In this document: positions 52,214 to 61,292 of the stretch, piece by piece
How positions within the stretch are numbered: position 1 is the first letter of the stretch
Layout of the letters: the number at the start of each line of letters is the position of its first letter
Assembly (NCBI GenBank): GCA_934255545.1
Contig: CAKQOE010000005.1
Coordinates: 18,744-82,743, forward strand
Source: an uncultured Clostridia bacterium
GTDB taxonomy: Bacteria; Bacillota; Clostridia; Peptostreptococcales; Anaerovoracaceae
Length of the DNA stretch: 64,000 bases
Reading direction: 5' to 3'
Position numbers and translations under genes: made by a program
Notes under the pieces: generated by a model
Database searches by the model: none
The model's input: only the letters and a program-made list of their open reading frames with translations
What the model was told of the DNA's origin: nothing

Positions 52214-53140
52214 ATGGATGAAAAGCTTATCGAAAAACTCGATAATTATATAAGAGAAAGACTTACAGCTAAACGCTACAGACATACTATGGGTGTCGTT
52301 GAGACAGCTGTGGCGCTTGCTGAAAAGTACGGAGCGGATGTTGAAAAAGCGCATATAGCGGCACTTTTTCATGATGCGTGCAAGAATCTTGATATAGATG
52401 AAATGAATATGCTTGTCGAGAAGTACGGTATCGGTGAGGTGTACATAGACAAACCGCAGCTGGCGCACAGTAAGCTGGCGGCGGCTGTCATAAAAGACCG
52501 CTTCGGGATAGACGATGAGGATATCGTAAACGCTATAAGCTATCATACTACAGGAAGAGAAAATATGTCTTTACTGGAAAAAATAGTGTATGTAGCTGAC
52601 GCAACAGAACCAAACAGGACATATCCTGACGCCAAAAGACTGAATGAGCTTGCTTTTGAGGATCTCGACAAGGCATGCTTTGAGGTCGCTGAGTGGAGCC
52701 TTAAGATAATAACCGAAGAAGGGCGCTATCTCGACAGCGACACGGTCAGCGCTCGCGACTGGTTCAAAAAAATTCTGAAAGGAAATTCAATGGAAAACAG
52801 CAGAAAATTCGCTGAATTCATTGCCGGAGTCCTTGACGACAAGCAGGGCAGGGATATCGTGATAATGGATATAGCAGAAAAATCTTCCTTTGCTGATTAT
52901 TTCGTAATAGCGACAGGCAGCTCTGAGAGACTTATAAACGCTCTTGCAGAGTATGTTGAGGATAAATCAGCCGCGCACGGCAGATTCGTCCGCAGCATCG
53001 AGGGAAGGAACGGAACAGGCTGGGTCCTCATGGATTACGGCGATGTGGTAGTTAACGTATTTTCGGAAGAAAATCGTCAGAAATATAATCTGGAAAAGAT
53101 CTGGAGCGATTGCGAGATCATAAATTGGGAGGCTGAATAA
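52214..53140 (+). CDS. in-frame fusion of YqeK (HD-domain Ap4A hydrolase) and RsfS (ribosomal silencing factor)
   Basis: 308 residues. Residues 1-192: YqeK-type HD domain (YRHTMGVVETAVALAEKYGADVEKAHIAALFHDACKN, SYHTTGRENMSLLEKIVYVADATEPNR), reported in Bacillus to cleave Ap4A symmetrically. Residues 193-308: complete RsfS (GVLDDKQGRDIVIMDIAEKSSFADYFVIATGSS...GTGWVLMDYGDVVVNVFSEENRQKYNLEKIW), which blocks 50S-30S joining. No stop separates them. At the junction AAAGGAAA (52778-52785) precedes ATG 52790, so RsfS may also be made alone. Start ATG 52214 with AAAGGTGG (52198-52205). The stop overlaps the leuS start by one base. Confidence 0.88.
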   Translation: MDEKLIEKLDNYIRERLTAKRYRHTMGVVETAVALAEKYGADVEKAHIAALFHDACKNLDIDEMNMLVEKYGIGEVYIDKPQLAHSKLAAAVIKDRFGIDDEDIVNAISYHTTGRENMSLLEKIVYVADATEPNRTYPDAKRLNELAFEDLDKACFEVAEWSLKIITEEGRYLDSDTVSARDWFKKILKGNSMENSRKFAEFIAGVLDDKQGRDIVIMDIAEKSSFADYFVIATGSSERLINALAEYVEDKSAAHGRFVRSIEGRNGTGWVLMDYGDVVVNVFSEENRQKYNLEKIWSDCEIINWEAE

Positions 53141-55608
53141 TGGCAGAAAGATACGATTTCCGCACCATAGAGCAGAAATGGCAGAAATACTGGGAGGAAA
53201 ACGACGTTTTCCATACAGATGAAAATTCAGACAAGGAAAAGTATTACGTTCTTGAAATGTTCCCTTACCCTTCAGGTAAGCTTCACATGGGACATGTAAG
53301 AAACTATTCTATAGGTGACGTAATAGCAAGATACATGAGAATGAAGGGCATGAACGTGCTTCATCCGATGGGCTGGGACTCTTTCGGTCTGCCGGCTGAA
53401 AACGCTGCCATAAAGAACGGCATACGTCCTGACATCTGGACTCATGACAATATCGCTGAAATGAAAAATCAGCTCAAGTCACTCGGTCTCAGTTACGACT
53501 GGGACAGAGAGGTGGCTACATGTAAGGAAGAATACTACAAGTGGACTCAGTGGCTCTTCATACAGTTCTTCAATAAGGGCCTTGCATACAAGAAAAAGAA
53601 CCCTGTAAACTGGTGCCCTTCATGCCAGACAGTTCTGGCAAACGAGCAGGTAGTAGACGGCGTATGCGAGCGCTGCAAGTCACCTGTAGGAAAAAAAGAG
53701 CTCTCACAGTGGTACTTCAAGATAACTGACTATGCGGAAAGACTTCTCGATGACCTCGACAAGCTTCCGGGCTGGCCTGAAAAGGTAAAGCTAATGCAGA
53801 AGAACTGGATAGGCAAGAGCGTAGGCGCAGAAGTAGACTTCGATATCGTGGGACACGATGAAAAGATGAAGATATTCACTACAAGACCTGATACGCTTTA
53901 CGGAGTTACATTCATGGTACTTGCGCCGGAGCATCCGCTCGTTAAGGAACTCATTACACCGGAGCACCAGGCTGAGGTGGACGTTTTCATGGACAAGCTC
54001 CAGTATCTCAGCGATATAGACAGAAATTCTACAACGCTTGAAAAGGAAGGCTGCTTCACAGGAAGCTATGCTGTAAACCCTCTGACAGGCAAAAACGTTC
54101 CTATATATATCGCAAACTACATCCTCATGGATTACGGTACAGGCGCGATCATGGCTGTTCCTGCTCATGACCAGAGAGACTTTGATTTCGCTGCAAAATA
54201 CGGCATAGATATCATACCTGTTATCGACCCTGAAAATCCTGATATCGATATAAACGACCTCAAGGAAGCGTTCGTAGCAGAAGGAACTATGATAAACTCA
54301 GGTGACTTCAACGGTCTCAACAATAAAGAGGCTATGCCGAAGATCATAGACTATATAGAATCAAAGGGCATAGGAAAGAAGACAGTAAACTTCAGGCTCA
54401 GAGACTGGCTCATATCACGTCAGCGCTACTGGGGCGCTCCTATCCCTATGATATACTGTGAAGACTGCGGATGGGTACCTGAAAAGGAAGAAAACCTCCC
54501 TGTACTCCTTCCGACAGACGTTGAATTCACAGGAAAGGGCGAGTCTCCGCTCACTACGAGCGAATCATTTGCCCATGCTGTCTGCCCGCACTGCGGAAAG
54601 CCTGCGAAGAGAGAAATGGATACTATGGATACATTCGTTGACTCTTCATGGTACTTCCTCAGATACACAGACGCAAAGAATGACAAAGAAGCGTTCAACA
54701 AGGAAAAGGCTGACTACTGGATGAATGTAGACCAGTATATCGGCGGCGTAGAGCATGCTATACTTCACCTGCTTTACGCAAGATTCTATACAAAGGTGCT
54801 TCACGACCTCGGACTCACTGACGCTGACGAGCCGTTTAAGAATCTGCTCACACAGGGCATGGTACTTATGGACGGTTCAAAGATGTCAAAGTCAAAGGGC
54901 AATATAGTAAGTCCTACAGAGATAATAGACAAATACGGCTCAGATACAGCAAGACTTTTCATACTCTTCGCCGCGCCGCCTGACAGAGACCTCGAATGGT
55001 CAGAAACAGGCGTAGAAGGAAGCTACAAGTTCCTTAACAGAGTATGGAGACTCGTTCTTGAGATCATCGAAAATGCAGACAAAACTCAGAAGGCTGAAGT
55101 TTCAACTGCTGATGACCGCCAGCTCTACTATGAGCTCAATAAGACTGTAAAGCGCGTAACTGAATGTCTCGCTGCCGGAAGATTCAGCTTCAATACATCT
55201 ATCAGCTCTATAATGGAGCTTGTAAACGAGATGTACCGCTACAAGGAAACTGAAGCTCCAGACTATGCTCTCATGAGAGAGGCAGCAGTAAAGCTCGTGC
55301 TCGTGCTGTCACCGTTCGTTCCTCATATCTGCGAGGAAATGTGGCAGAAGCTTGGATTTGAACATTCTCTCTACTTTGAAAAGTGGCCTGAATACGATGA
55401 GTCAGCTCTCGTTCTCGATACTGTAGAGATCGTAGTTCAGCTGAACGGTAAGGTAAAAATGAAGGCTGACGTAGCAAGCGGACTTTCAAGAGAGGAACTT
55501 GCCGACATAATGCTCGCTGACGAAAGAGTAAAGGAACTCGCAGCAGGAAAGAATGTCGTAAAGGTAATAGCAGTTCCCGGCAAGCTTGTTAATATCGTAG
55601 TGAAGTAA
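53140..55608 (+). CDS. leuS: leucine-tRNA ligase
   Basis: 822 residues, class Ia. HIGH-type motif PYPSGKLHMGHVRNY (about 42), zinc-type cysteines (CPSCQTVLANEQVVDGVCERC), editing domain (about 230-420), KMSKS as KMSKSKGN, C-terminal anticodon-binding domain. Start overlaps the previous stop (TAATG). No T-box leader. Confidence 0.97.
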   Translation: MAERYDFRTIEQKWQKYWEENDVFHTDENSDKEKYYVLEMFPYPSGKLHMGHVRNYSIGDVIARYMRMKGMNVLHPMGWDSFGLPAENAAIKNGIRPDIWTHDNIAEMKNQLKSLGLSYDWDREVATCKEEYYKWTQWLFIQFFNKGLAYKKKNPVNWCPSCQTVLANEQVVDGVCERCKSPVGKKELSQWYFKITDYAERLLDDLDKLPGWPEKVKLMQKNWIGKSVGAEVDFDIVGHDEKMKIFTTRPDTLYGVTFMVLAPEHPLVKELITPEHQAEVDVFMDKLQYLSDIDRNSTTLEKEGCFTGSYAVNPLTGKNVPIYIANYILMDYGTGAIMAVPAHDQRDFDFAAKYGIDIIPVIDPENPDIDINDLKEAFVAEGTMINSGDFNGLNNKEAMPKIIDYIESKGIGKKTVNFRLRDWLISRQRYWGAPIPMIYCEDCGWVPEKEENLPVLLPTDVEFTGKGESPLTTSESFAHAVCPHCGKPAKREMDTMDTFVDSSWYFLRYTDAKNDKEAFNKEKADYWMNVDQYIGGVEHAILHLLYARFYTKVLHDLGLTDADEPFKNLLTQGMVLMDGSKMSKSKGNIVSPTEIIDKYGSDTARLFILFAAPPDRDLEWSETGVEGSYKFLNRVWRLVLEIIENADKTQKAEVSTADDRQLYYELNKTVKRVTECLAAGRFSFNTSISSIMELVNEMYRYKETEAPDYALMREAAVKLVLVLSPFVPHICEEMWQKLGFEHSLYFEKWPEYDESALVLDTVEIVVQLNGKVKMKADVASGLSREELADIMLADERVKELAAGKNVVKVIAVPGKLVNIVVK

Positions 55609-55623
55609 AAAGAAAAATATATG

Positions 55624-55689
55624 ACCGCCGACTGATAACAGAGGACCTGAGCTGTAAACGATATAAAGCCGGGACTCCCAGCCGGCGGT
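55624..55689 (+). terminator. hairpin after leuS
   Basis: ACCGCCG (55624-55630) pairs with CGGCGGT (55683-55689), then TTTCTAATGG. The loop is long and includes a nested GCCGGG/CCGGC-type stem, so it may be a terminator or the start of the rnjA leader. Confidence 0.5.
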
Positions 55690-55764
55690 TTCTAATGGAC
55701 GTGCGGACGCGGACGCATTGAGAAACACGGACAGATAATTGAAAATTTAATAATGGAGGAAAGT

Positions 55765-57468
55765 TTGAGAAACGGAAACTACAGAAGGAGAAGAAGACCT
55801 CGCGCCAACACTGAAAAGCTGAGAGTCATTCCTCTCGGAGGACTTAATGAGATCGGTAAAAACCTTACAGTCCTCGAATACAAAGATGAAAAGATACTGA
55901 TCGACTGCGGTATGACGTTCCCGGGTGACGAAATGTACGGAATAGATGTCGTCATACCTGATATGACATACCTTGTGCAGCATAAGGATCAGATAAAAGG
56001 ACTTCTCGTAACTCACGGTCACGAAGACCACATAGGCGGCATCCCTTATCTGCTCAGACAGATAAACATACCGGTATACGGAACACGCCTTACGCTCGGC
56101 CTTATAGAAAACAAACTCAAGGAGCATGGACTCAAGGCTGATATGAGAGTAGTAAAGGCCGGAGACAGAGTTCAGCTCGGAACAGCTTTCAACGCAGAAG
56201 TTCTCAGAATGACACATTCGGTAGCTGACGCAGTAGCGTACAGCATAAACACGCCTGCCGGAACAGTTTTCCACACCGGCGACTTCAAGATAGACTACAC
56301 GCCGCTTCAGGGCGAACCGATAGATTTTAACAGATTTGCTCAGATAGGGACAAACGGAGTGCTCCTGCTGCTCGCGGACAGCACAAACGCCCACAAGCCG
56401 GGACAGACACCGTCAGAACGTACTGTAGGCGCAACATTGGATGACATTTTCGCAACTGTTGAAAACAGCCGCATAATCATAGCGACATTCGCATCAAACG
56501 TAGACAGGATACAGCTCATAATAAACCTGGCTGTAAAATACAAAAAGAAGATAGCGGTGTCAGGCCGCAGCATGGTAAATATCGTCGCTCTCGCGACGGA
56601 ACTCGGTTACCTCAACATACCTGACGGAACGCTCGTTGACATAAACAGCATAAAGAACCTGAAAAACGATCAGGTAGTGATAATAACTACAGGAAGCCAG
56701 GGCGAACCTATGTCAGCCCTTACAAGAATGGCTTCAAACGACCACAAGGCCGTTCAGATAAAAGCAGGAGACACAGTAGTTCTCTCCTCAAGCCCGATAC
56801 CGGGAAATGAAAAAACTATTTCAAACGTTGTAAACAAGCTGCTCGAAAAAGGAGCGCATGTTATATATTCAGATATAGCTGACATACACGTATCAGGACA
56901 TCCGTGCCAGGAGGAGCTTAAGCTCATACATTCATTGCTTAAGCCTAAGTACTTCATGCCGGTACACGGCGAGTACAAGCACCTCGATGCGCACGCAAAG
57001 CTTGCGGAAGAGCTCGGCATGCCTCACGAAAATATCTTCATCATGAAAAACGGGAATATACTCAGTGTTTCCCAACAGTCAGCGAAGATAGAAGACGAAG
57101 TAGTTACGAGCGGCAAGCTGCTCGTTGACGGACTCGGTGTCGGAGACGTCGGAAACATCGTATTAAGAGACAGAAAGCTCCTTTCAGAGAGCGGCCTCAT
57201 AATCGTTGTGGCAGCTATAGAAAAGGGCACGGGACTTCTCGTTTCAGGACCTGAGATACTTTCAAGAGGCTTCGTATATGTAAGAGAGTCAGAAGAACTC
57301 ATAAACGCAGCAAAGGAAGTAGTTACGGAAGTGCTCGAGTACTGCCAGGATAAGGGACTCAGAGACTGGTCAGCCTTAAAGAACGCCGTAAGGGACGACC
57401 TGCGCACGTTCATATACGAGCAGACGAAGAGAAGCCCTATAATACTTCCAATATTCCTTGAGGTTTAA
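55765..57468 (+). CDS. rnjA: ribonuclease J
   Basis: 567 residues. 5'-3' exo/endoribonuclease of the metallo-beta-lactamase/beta-CASP type: THGHEDHIGGIP, FHTGDFKID, ADSTNAHKPG, TTGSQGEPMSAL, SGHPCQEELK and the C-terminal domain. Basic N-terminal RRRRRPR. The start is TTG 55765 because the only SD, GGAGG (55755-55759), overlaps the upstream in-frame ATG 55753, which itself has no SD; the ATG start would add four residues. Single RNase J gene seen here. Confidence 0.93.
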   Translation: MRNGNYRRRRRPRANTEKLRVIPLGGLNEIGKNLTVLEYKDEKILIDCGMTFPGDEMYGIDVVIPDMTYLVQHKDQIKGLLVTHGHEDHIGGIPYLLRQINIPVYGTRLTLGLIENKLKEHGLKADMRVVKAGDRVQLGTAFNAEVLRMTHSVADAVAYSINTPAGTVFHTGDFKIDYTPLQGEPIDFNRFAQIGTNGVLLLLADSTNAHKPGQTPSERTVGATLDDIFATVENSRIIIATFASNVDRIQLIINLAVKYKKKIAVSGRSMVNIVALATELGYLNIPDGTLVDINSIKNLKNDQVVIITTGSQGEPMSALTRMASNDHKAVQIKAGDTVVLSSSPIPGNEKTISNVVNKLLEKGAHVIYSDIADIHVSGHPCQEELKLIHSLLKPKYFMPVHGEYKHLDAHAKLAEELGMPHENIFIMKNGNILSVSQQSAKIEDEVVTSGKLLVDGLGVGDVGNIVLRDRKLLSESGLIIVVAAIEKGTGLLVSGPEILSRGFVYVRESEELINAAKEVVTEVLEYCQDKGLRDWSALKNAVRDDLRTFIYEQTKRSPIILPIFLEV

Positions 57469-57477
57469 GAAAAGCAG

Positions 57478-57492
57478 CGCGGCTCTGCCGCG
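57478..57492. repeat. GC hairpin CGCGGC-TCT-GCCGCG between rnjA and pepP
   Basis: Perfect 6-bp arms in a 54-nt gap. GC-rich like the other palindromes but not the same core. Confidence 0.5.
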
Positions 57493-57522
57493 GGCATGAC
57501 ATACCGGAGGCAGGTGCATATC

Positions 57523-58614
57523 ATGGACGAATTTGAAAAAAAACGTCTGCTGGAGGAAAGACTGGCAGCATTCAGAGCTGCCATGGCATCCGCCGGCATA
57601 GAGATGGCCATAGTGACAAAGGAAGAAAACAAATATTATCTTTCCATGTTTCACTCGACATCATATGAAATAATAATCGCAAAGGACAAAGCGTATCTGC
57701 TCACCGATTTCAGATATGCAGAAGCAGCGTCAGCACTGGCTGACGTATATGAAGTCATCATTACGAACGCGCATTATTCGATACTTGAGTTCCTGAAGGA
57801 GCGCGGAGCCGCAAAGATAGGCCTTGAATTTAAAAACGCGACCGTAGACTACTACAGCAGGATAAAAGGCGCAGCGCCTGAAGGCTCTGAAATAGTAAGC
57901 TTTGACGGAATGCTCGAAGAAATAAGAGCAGTAAAGGATGACACAGAGCTATCAGCCATAGCCATGGCTGAAAAGATCGGAGACCGGGCTTTTTCGTATA
58001 TACTCGGCGAGATAAAGCCGGGCGTATCTGAAAAAGAGATAGCGCTTAAGCTTGAACTTAAGATGCGCGAGCTTGGCGCGTCAGGTCTTTCATTTGATAC
58101 TATCGTAGTATCGGGCGAGCGCACTTCCATGCCGCACGGCGAGCCGAGCGACAAGCTCATAGAAAACGGCGATTTTGTAACTATGGATTTCGGCTGCATT
58201 TTTAACGGCTACTGCTCAGATATGACTCGTACCGTAGCAGTGGGAAGCGTTACCGATGAACAGCGCGACATATATAATGTAGTTTTACGCGCGCAGAAAA
58301 CGACGTGCGACGCTATAAAGGCAGGAATGAAGGGCAGCGAAGTTGACGCGGTAGCGCGAAAGATAATATCTGACGCAGGATACGGCGAATGCTTCGGTCA
58401 CGGTCTCGGTCACGGAGTTGGTCTTGAGATACACGAGGCTCCGACTGCAAACACGCGCAGCGAGGAGATCCTCAAGCCTAAAATGCTCGTGACGATAGAG
58501 CCGGGCATATATATACCGAAAAAATTCGGTGTTCGTATTGAGGACTTGTCGATTGTAACAGAAAATGGTATAATTAATTTAACTGGGTCAGAAAAAGAAT
58601 TGATAATTCTTTAA
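57523..58614 (+). CDS. M24 family Xaa-Pro aminopeptidase
   Basis: 363 residues. N-terminal creatinase-like domain (1-120) and pita-bread M24 domain with five metal ligands: MDFGCIFNGYCSDMTRT (two Asp), GHGLGHGVGLEIHE (His), VTIEPGIYI (Glu) and VRIEDL (Glu). Removes N-terminal residues before proline. ATG 57523 follows AGGTG (57511-57515). Its last codons contain the efp promoter. pepP-efp is a conserved pair. Confidence 0.94.
   Translation: MDEFEKKRLLEERLAAFRAAMASAGIEMAIVTKEENKYYLSMFHSTSYEIIIAKDKAYLLTDFRYAEAASALADVYEVIITNAHYSILEFLKERGAAKIGLEFKNATVDYYSRIKGAAPEGSEIVSFDGMLEEIRAVKDDTELSAIAMAEKIGDRAFSYILGEIKPGVSEKEIALKLELKMRELGASGLSFDTIVVSGERTSMPHGEPSDKLIENGDFVTMDFGCIFNGYCSDMTRTVAVGSVTDEQRDIYNVVLRAQKTTCDAIKAGMKGSEVDAVARKIISDAGYGECFGHGLGHGVGLEIHEAPTANTRSEEILKPKMLVTIEPGIYIPKKFGVRIEDLSIVTENGIINLTGSEKELIIL
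58546..58574 (+). promoter_or_regulatory. efp promoter inside the end of the aminopeptidase gene
   Basis: TTGTCG (58546-58551), 17-bp spacer, perfect TATAAT (58569-58574). The resulting leader of about 165 nt can fold around CTGTGCAT/ATGCAGAG with an inner GACAT/ATGTC stem (about 58656-58690). Confidence 0.75.
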
Positions 58615-58746
58615 CGACTGATCGATTTTAGTTGAAGACAGAAGATAAATGGTCCTGTGCATGACATATGACATGTCGTTGATGCAGAGGGCATATATAG
58701 ATTTTCAGCTATTAAAGAATATTAAATTTTAACGGAGGATTTATAC

Positions 58747-59319
58747 ATGGCAGGAGTAATTTACGCTAGTGATTTCAGAAAGGGCAGAACATTCATTATG
58801 AACGGAGAACCTTGCGTGGTTCTCGACTTCCTTCACGTAAAGCCGGGCAAGGGAGCTGCGTTCGTAAGAACAAAGTACAGAAACGTTATAACAGGCGCTA
58901 CACGCGAAGAAGCGTTCAACCCTGATGACAAGTTCGATGAAGCTATCATCGAAACAAAGACTATGCAGTACTCATACAACGACGGAGATCTTTATTACTT
59001 CATGGATCCTGAAACTTTCGACATGATCCCTCTTTCACTTGATCAGGTAGAGGATGCCATCAAGTACATCAGAGAAAATGACGAAGTAACTATGAAGTTC
59101 TTCCAGGGAAGTCCGTTCATCGTTGAACCGCCTAACTTTGTTGACCTCGAGATCACAGAGACTGAGCCGGGCGTTAAGGGCAACACAGCTACTAACGTTA
59201 CAAAGGCAGCTACAGTAGAGACAGGCGCTGTTATCCAGGTTCCTATCTTCCTCGAAGCAGGCGAAGTTATCAAGATCGATACAAGAACAGGCGAGTACCT
59301 CGGTCGTTCAAAGAAGTAG
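58747..59319 (+). CDS. efp: elongation factor P
   Basis: 190 residues (Bacillus about 185); relieves ribosome stalling at polyproline. KOW-like N-terminal domain (YASDFRKGRTFIMNGEPCVVLDFLHVKPGKGAAFVRTKYRNV; modified-loop sequence PGKGA) and two OB domains ending IKIDTRTGEYLGR. SD ACGGAGGA (58732-58739). Terminator follows. Confidence 0.97.
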   Translation: MAGVIYASDFRKGRTFIMNGEPCVVLDFLHVKPGKGAAFVRTKYRNVITGATREEAFNPDDKFDEAIIETKTMQYSYNDGDLYYFMDPETFDMIPLSLDQVEDAIKYIRENDEVTMKFFQGSPFIVEPPNFVDLEITETEPGVKGNTATNVTKAATVETGAVIQVPIFLEAGEVIKIDTRTGEYLGRSKK

Positions 59320-59333
59320 TTTAAAATTAAAGA

Positions 59334-59372
59334 CGGGCGGGCCGCTTTTGACCCGCCCGCGTGTTGTTTTTT
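59334..59372 (+). terminator. rho-independent terminator after efp
   Basis: CGGGCGGG/CCCGCCCG with loop CCGCTTTTGA, then GTGTTGTTTTTT. Confidence 0.88.
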
Positions 59373-59408
59373 GGCGGCTGCTCAGACGGTTGTGAAGATC
59401 TTCATGCC

Positions 59409-59480
59409 GGGCGGCGAAGCCGCCCTTTTCGCGCGCCGGGCGCGCGCAGGGATGCAGCAGAGCCGCGCCGCAGGCGCGGC
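59409..59480. repeat. cluster of three GC-rich palindromes
   Basis: GGGCGGC-GAA-GCCGCCC then TTTT (59409-59429), CGCGCGCC-G-GGCGCGCG (59430-59446, containing the 13-mer on the minus strand), and GCCGCGCC-GCA-GGCGCGGC (59462-59480). They fill the gap between the efp terminator and mltG; the first could act as a second terminator. Confidence 0.75.
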
Positions 59481-59526
59481 GGTTTACAGTAATATATTTA
59501 AAGCATTTATTGAAAGGGACAGAGAA

Positions 59527-60597
59527 ATGAATTCAGAAAAGATCAGGACAGGGGAAGACCGCAACTCAGGAAAAGCTTCGTTCGGGCTCGTGCTGGTGCT
59601 GCTCATAGCAGTCATCATCGCAGGAGCGGGATACAAGTACATCCACGGTATAGGGGAACCGTTGGACAGCTCGTCACAGGAAAAGATAAGCGTTGATATA
59701 CCGTCGGGAAGCGGTACGGCTGCTATAGGCAGGATACTCGAAGAGGACGGAGTCATAAAGAGCGCGAGACAGTTCAAGATAAAGTCGCGCATGGACAAGA
59801 ACGACGGAAAATACAGGACTGGCGTTTACGAGCTTTCTCCGTCTATGGATATGGACGAGATAATGCAGATACTCATGGACGGCTCGCAGAACACGCTGAG
59901 GTTCATGGTACCTGAGGGCTACACGCTGAAGCAGATCGCTGACAGGTTTGCGGAGACAGGTAACGGCACAGCTGAGGATTTCCTGAATGAAACACAGAAC
60001 GGCGATTTTGATTTCGAGTATAATGATCAGATGGTTGACGGAGAAAAGCGTTACGAGGGGTTCCTTTATCCGGATACTTATGAGATATACAAGAATGAGT
60101 CAGCGCACGGGATCATTCAGCGCATGCTGACGAGATTTGAGCAGGTCTACGATGCGGCCGCTGACGAAACGACAGTAGATACTTCAAAGTACAGCGTATT
60201 TGATCTCGTGACTGTCGCGTCTCTCATAGAGCGCGAAGTAAAGCTTGACGAAGAAAGACCGCTCGTAGCGAGCGTCATATATAACAGGCTCAATAAGAAC
60301 ATGAAGCTGCAGATGTGCTCGACTGTGCAGTACGCGCTCGGAACGCCGAAGGCGCGCCTGATGAACAGCGATCTCAAGATAGACTCGCCATATAATACTT
60401 ATCAGAATGCCGGCCTGCCTGCAGGCCCTATAGCTTCTCCGGGACAGGCGTCTATAAGCGCGGCGCTTCATCCGGCAGATACTGATTATCTTTATTTCGT
60501 ACTGACATCAGCAGGAAGCGGAAAGCATAATTTCGCATCTACAGGCGATGATTTCAGCAGCTACAGAGAGGATTACCTTGCATCACTGACAGAATAA
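59527..60597 (+). CDS. mltG: endolytic transglycosylase MltG
   Basis: 356 residues. N-terminal TM helix (SFGLVLVLLIAVIIAGAGYKYI), LysM-like part (VPEGYTLKQIADRFAETG), YceG domain with FLYPDTYEI, the catalytic Glu in ASLIEREVKLDEERPLVASVIYNRL and CSTVQYALG, PYNTYQNAGLPAGPIASPG. It cuts nascent glycan strands at the membrane. ATG 59527 with AAAGGGA (59512-59518). The frame is open upstream through the GC palindromes but without homology. mltG-trmR-trhP order is conserved (Bacillus yrrLMN). Confidence 0.94.
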   Translation: MNSEKIRTGEDRNSGKASFGLVLVLLIAVIIAGAGYKYIHGIGEPLDSSSQEKISVDIPSGSGTAAIGRILEEDGVIKSARQFKIKSRMDKNDGKYRTGVYELSPSMDMDEIMQILMDGSQNTLRFMVPEGYTLKQIADRFAETGNGTAEDFLNETQNGDFDFEYNDQMVDGEKRYEGFLYPDTYEIYKNESAHGIIQRMLTRFEQVYDAAADETTVDTSKYSVFDLVTVASLIEREVKLDEERPLVASVIYNRLNKNMKLQMCSTVQYALGTPKARLMNSDLKIDSPYNTYQNAGLPAGPIASPGQASISAALHPADTDYLYFVLTSAGSGKHNFASTGDDFSSYREDYLASLTE

Positions 60598-60616
60598 AAA
60601 GGAATATACCGGTAAA

Positions 60617-61273
60617 ATGAGAAATGAAAACATAACGAGCAGGCAGGTGATAAATTATCTCGACTCGCTTTACAAGCCGCTGACTCCCCAGCTCGGGGAG
60701 CTCAGAAAGCAGGCTGAAGCGGATTTCGTTCCTATCATACTCAAGGATACGGAGAGATTTCTTGATGTCATGCTCAGGATAATAAAACCAAAGCGCATAC
60801 TTGAGTTCGGCACGGCGATAGGATACTCGTCAATGTGCTTTGCAGAGATATGCGGCCCTGAAACGCATATCGTAACGCTTGAAGCGGACGATGAAATGAA
60901 CGTCGTTTCAAGGAAAAACATAAAGCGTCTCGGATATGAGGACCGGATACATGTAGTAGCAGGTGACGCGCTCATAACGTCACAGTACGTAGAGGGCGAG
61001 TTTGACCTGATATTCATAGACGCGGCCAAGAGCCTTTACATGGATTTCTGGAAAGAGATCATGAAAAAAAACTGCCATAAGGGCACTGTCATAATATGCG
61101 ACAATGTGCTGATGCGCGGCAAGACCGCGTCCGACGATTTCGACCCGCTTCACAAGTTCAGGACAAACATGCGCCATATGCGCGAGTTCCTTGACTATAT
61201 AACTAATTCTGATGAAGCAATAACGTCTGTATCGTCTGCCGGCGACGGCATATCAGTGTCGTATGTACTTTAA
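60617..61273 (+). CDS. trmR: tRNA 5-hydroxyuridine methyltransferase TrmR-like (YrrM)
   Basis: 218 residues, SAM-dependent O-methyltransferase: ILEFGTAIGYSSMCFAE (SAM motif I), VTLEADDEMN, HVVAGDA, DLIFIDAAKSLYMDFW. Catechol-OMT fold. With trhP next door it should make 5-methoxyuridine at the tRNA wobble position, as in Bacillus. 19 nt after mltG. Confidence 0.88.
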   Translation: MRNENITSRQVINYLDSLYKPLTPQLGELRKQAEADFVPIILKDTERFLDVMLRIIKPKRILEFGTAIGYSSMCFAEICGPETHIVTLEADDEMNVVSRKNIKRLGYEDRIHVVAGDALITSQYVEGEFDLIFIDAAKSLYMDFWKEIMKKNCHKGTVIICDNVLMRGKTASDDFDPLHKFRTNMRHMREFLDYITNSDEAITSVSSAGDGISVSYVL

Positions 61274-61292
61274 GATAAGGAAATTACAGATT

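Noticed and set aside
55753..55764. ATG 55753 as the start of RNase J
   Set aside because: Its own bases form the SD (GGAGG) for TTG 55765 and no SD precedes it. The difference is only four residues, so this is a weak rejection.
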